5,951 nucleotides of DNA, taken from positions 1-5,951 of the forward strand of contig JAJZHS010000170.1 in NCBI GenBank assembly GCA_021798395.1, in the 5' to 3' direction. The notes under the pieces were generated by a model. It saw only the letters and a program-made list of their open reading frames with translations. It ran no database searches and was not told the DNA's origin. Shown here one piece after another: positions 4,884-5,951 of the stretch. Both the position numbers and the translations under genes were made by a program. This stretch comes from Pseudomonadota bacterium (GTDB lineage Bacteria; Pseudomonadota; Gammaproteobacteria; Burkholderiales; Burkholderiaceae_C). Numbering within the stretch: position 1 is the first letter of the stretch; every line of letters starts with the position of its first letter.

Positions 4884-5951
4884 TCAATGCTTGGCGCCGC
4901 CGACGACCCAGGCCGCGATCATCCTGGCCTCGGCTTCGCTGACGCTCTGCGGCGGCATCGGGATACTCCCCCAAACCCCGGATACGCCTTTCATGATATG
5001 GGCCTCGAGGGTGGCGATCTCTCCGGCTTTTCCAGCGTATCTGGCGGCCACAGCCTCGTACCCGGGGCCCACCACGGTATTCGATCCGGTGCTGTGGCAA
5101 GCCAGGCAGCCCTTGGCCTTGAGCAGATCCATCACCTTGGCGTTCGGGTCCGCCGAGGCCGCGGCCTGCTTCTTCGCCAGCGCCTCCTTGGCCGCCTTCG
5201 ACAGCGTGACCTGGCCGCGGATCGGGCCCCACGGACGGTTCTGGTCGGCCAGGTTGCCCGAGGCGTCCATCGCATACTCGGGAATCGACGACGCGACTGC
5301 CGGCAGCGGCGCGCAGTGATGCATGCACGCGACATTGTGCGTGTCCGGGCCCGGCTGCTTGCCGAACTCGTTGCCCGGCCACAGTCCGGTCAGCCGGATC
5401 ATGCCGTTGCGGTTCGGCAGCTTGTCCTGCACCGACTGCACGTTGTCGCGGGTCAGCACGAAGTTCGACGGAACGACGTTGGCCAGGTTCATCAGGTACG
5501 CGACCAGCGCGTAGGTGTCGTTCCAGCTCAGGCTCAGCGGAGCGGTCCACGGCATCGCGCGATGGATGTAGTCGAACAGCGTCGACAGGCTGGAGAGCTT
5601 CTCGATCGAGGTGCCGCCGCCCTTGCCCAGCGACGGAACGACGCCTTCCTTCATTTCCTTCGCCGTGGCCTGGAACGCGCCGACGAGCGGGGGAAACACC
5701 GAATTCGAATCCGCGAAATCGCCGTGGCACGACGCGCACTTGGCCTCCCACAGCTTCTCGCCCTGGGCGACCGAGCCGTGCCCGTCGGGCAGGCCCCTGA
5801 AGTCCGGGCGTACGTCGATGTTCCAGGCGTGGATCTCGGCCGGGGTGGCCGCGCGCCCCAGCGTGGCGCCGGTGCCGGCGGCGCCGGCCGTGCCGAAGGC
5901 CAGGCCCAGCGCGGCCGCGACGGCGGCTTTACGAATGCGCGAGTTGAACAT
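4884..5951 (-). CDS. soxD: SoxD, diheme cytochrome c subunit of sulfane dehydrogenase SoxCD
   Basis: SoxD is the electron-accepting cytochrome of SoxCD, which oxidises the sulfane sulfur bound to SoxY and releases six electrons per sulfur. The protein has 355 residues. It has a Sec-type signal (MFNSRIRKAA, an Ala-rich core, TAGAAG) with likely cleavage near residues 22-25. Heme 1 is Cys72-Ala-Ser-Cys75-His76 with probable Met133 ligand (RAMPW). Heme 2 is Cys282-Leu-Ala-Cys285-His286 with probable Met332 ligand (IPMPP). Cys209 and Cys213 (CMHHC) form a further pair typical of SoxD and possibly disulfide-bonded. An Ala/Lys-rich linker at about 252-272 joins the two halves. The ATG is the last codon of the window, so upstream sequence cannot be checked, but the signal peptide makes it convincing. 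soxC would be expected just upstream, outside the window. Confidence 0.94.
   Translation of the reverse strand: MFNSRIRKAAVAAALGLAFGTAGAAGTGATLGRAATPAEIHAWNIDVRPDFRGLPDGHGSVAQGEKLWEAKCASCHGDFADSNSVFPPLVGAFQATAKEMKEGVVPSLGKGGGTSIEKLSSLSTLFDYIHRAMPWTAPLSLSWNDTYALVAYLMNLANVVPSNFVLTRDNVQSVQDKLPNRNGMIRLTGLWPGNEFGKQPGPDTHNVACMHHCAPLPAVASSIPEYAMDASGNLADQNRPWGPIRGQVTLSKAAKEALAKKQAAASADPNAKVMDLLKAKGCLACHSTGSNTVVGPGYEAVAARYAGKAGEIATLEAHIMKGVSGVWGSIPMPPQSVSEAEARMIAAWVVGGAKH

Noticed and set aside
4825..5751. 308-residue open frame overlapping soxD on the minus strand
   Set aside because: It is a frame-shifted reading of soxD, rich in Arg and Gly, without heme motifs. The soxD frame has both CxxCH sites and a signal peptide.

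Overview
The window is GC-rich (roughly two-thirds G+C by eye) and all genes are read from the minus strand. It carries most of a thiosulfate-oxidising Sox gene cluster, followed by the start of the TCA-cycle gene sucA. In transcription order, right to left, the genes are soxD, soxY, soxZ, soxA, soxX and soxB, then a clear intrinsic terminator, a candidate promoter and the 5' end of sucA. The cluster order, the Burkholderiales-like SucA N-terminus and the base composition suggest a betaproteobacterium able to use reduced sulfur, probably of Burkholderiales type. The species cannot be told from the sequence.

Layout: 4884-5951 is soxD, a diheme cytochrome whose ATG is the last codon of the window. 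Its usual partner soxC and the operon promoter would lie just beyond the right edge. 4361-4828 is soxY and 3995-4309 is soxZ, the substrate-carrier pair. 3061-3891 is soxA and 2403-3047 is soxX, the c-type cytochrome pair that loads sulfur onto SoxY. 614-2347 is soxB, the metal-dependent sulfate thiol hydrolase. 377-613 is intergenic and holds the soxB terminator and a probable sucA promoter. 1-376 is the N-terminal 125 codons of sucA, cut by the left edge.

How they work together: SoxAX oxidatively joins thiosulfate to the C-terminal cysteine of SoxY, held in the SoxYZ complex. SoxB removes the terminal sulfone as sulfate. SoxCD oxidises the remaining sulfane sulfur, SoxB acts again, and the electrons pass to cytochrome c. 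The whole set works in the periplasm. The export signals fit this: SoxB and SoxY have twin-arginine signals, SoxA and SoxD have Sec-type signals, SoxX has a lipoprotein-type signal, and SoxZ has none and presumably travels bound to SoxY.

All six Sox reading frames look intact, with catalytic and heme motifs present. I see no mobile element, tRNA, rRNA or CRISPR array, and no gene set that looks like an undescribed system. The points worth a second look are the lipobox on SoxX, the mono-heme form of SoxA, a cysteine in SoxZ, and strong hairpins inside the operon (soxX-soxB and soxZ-soxA gaps).
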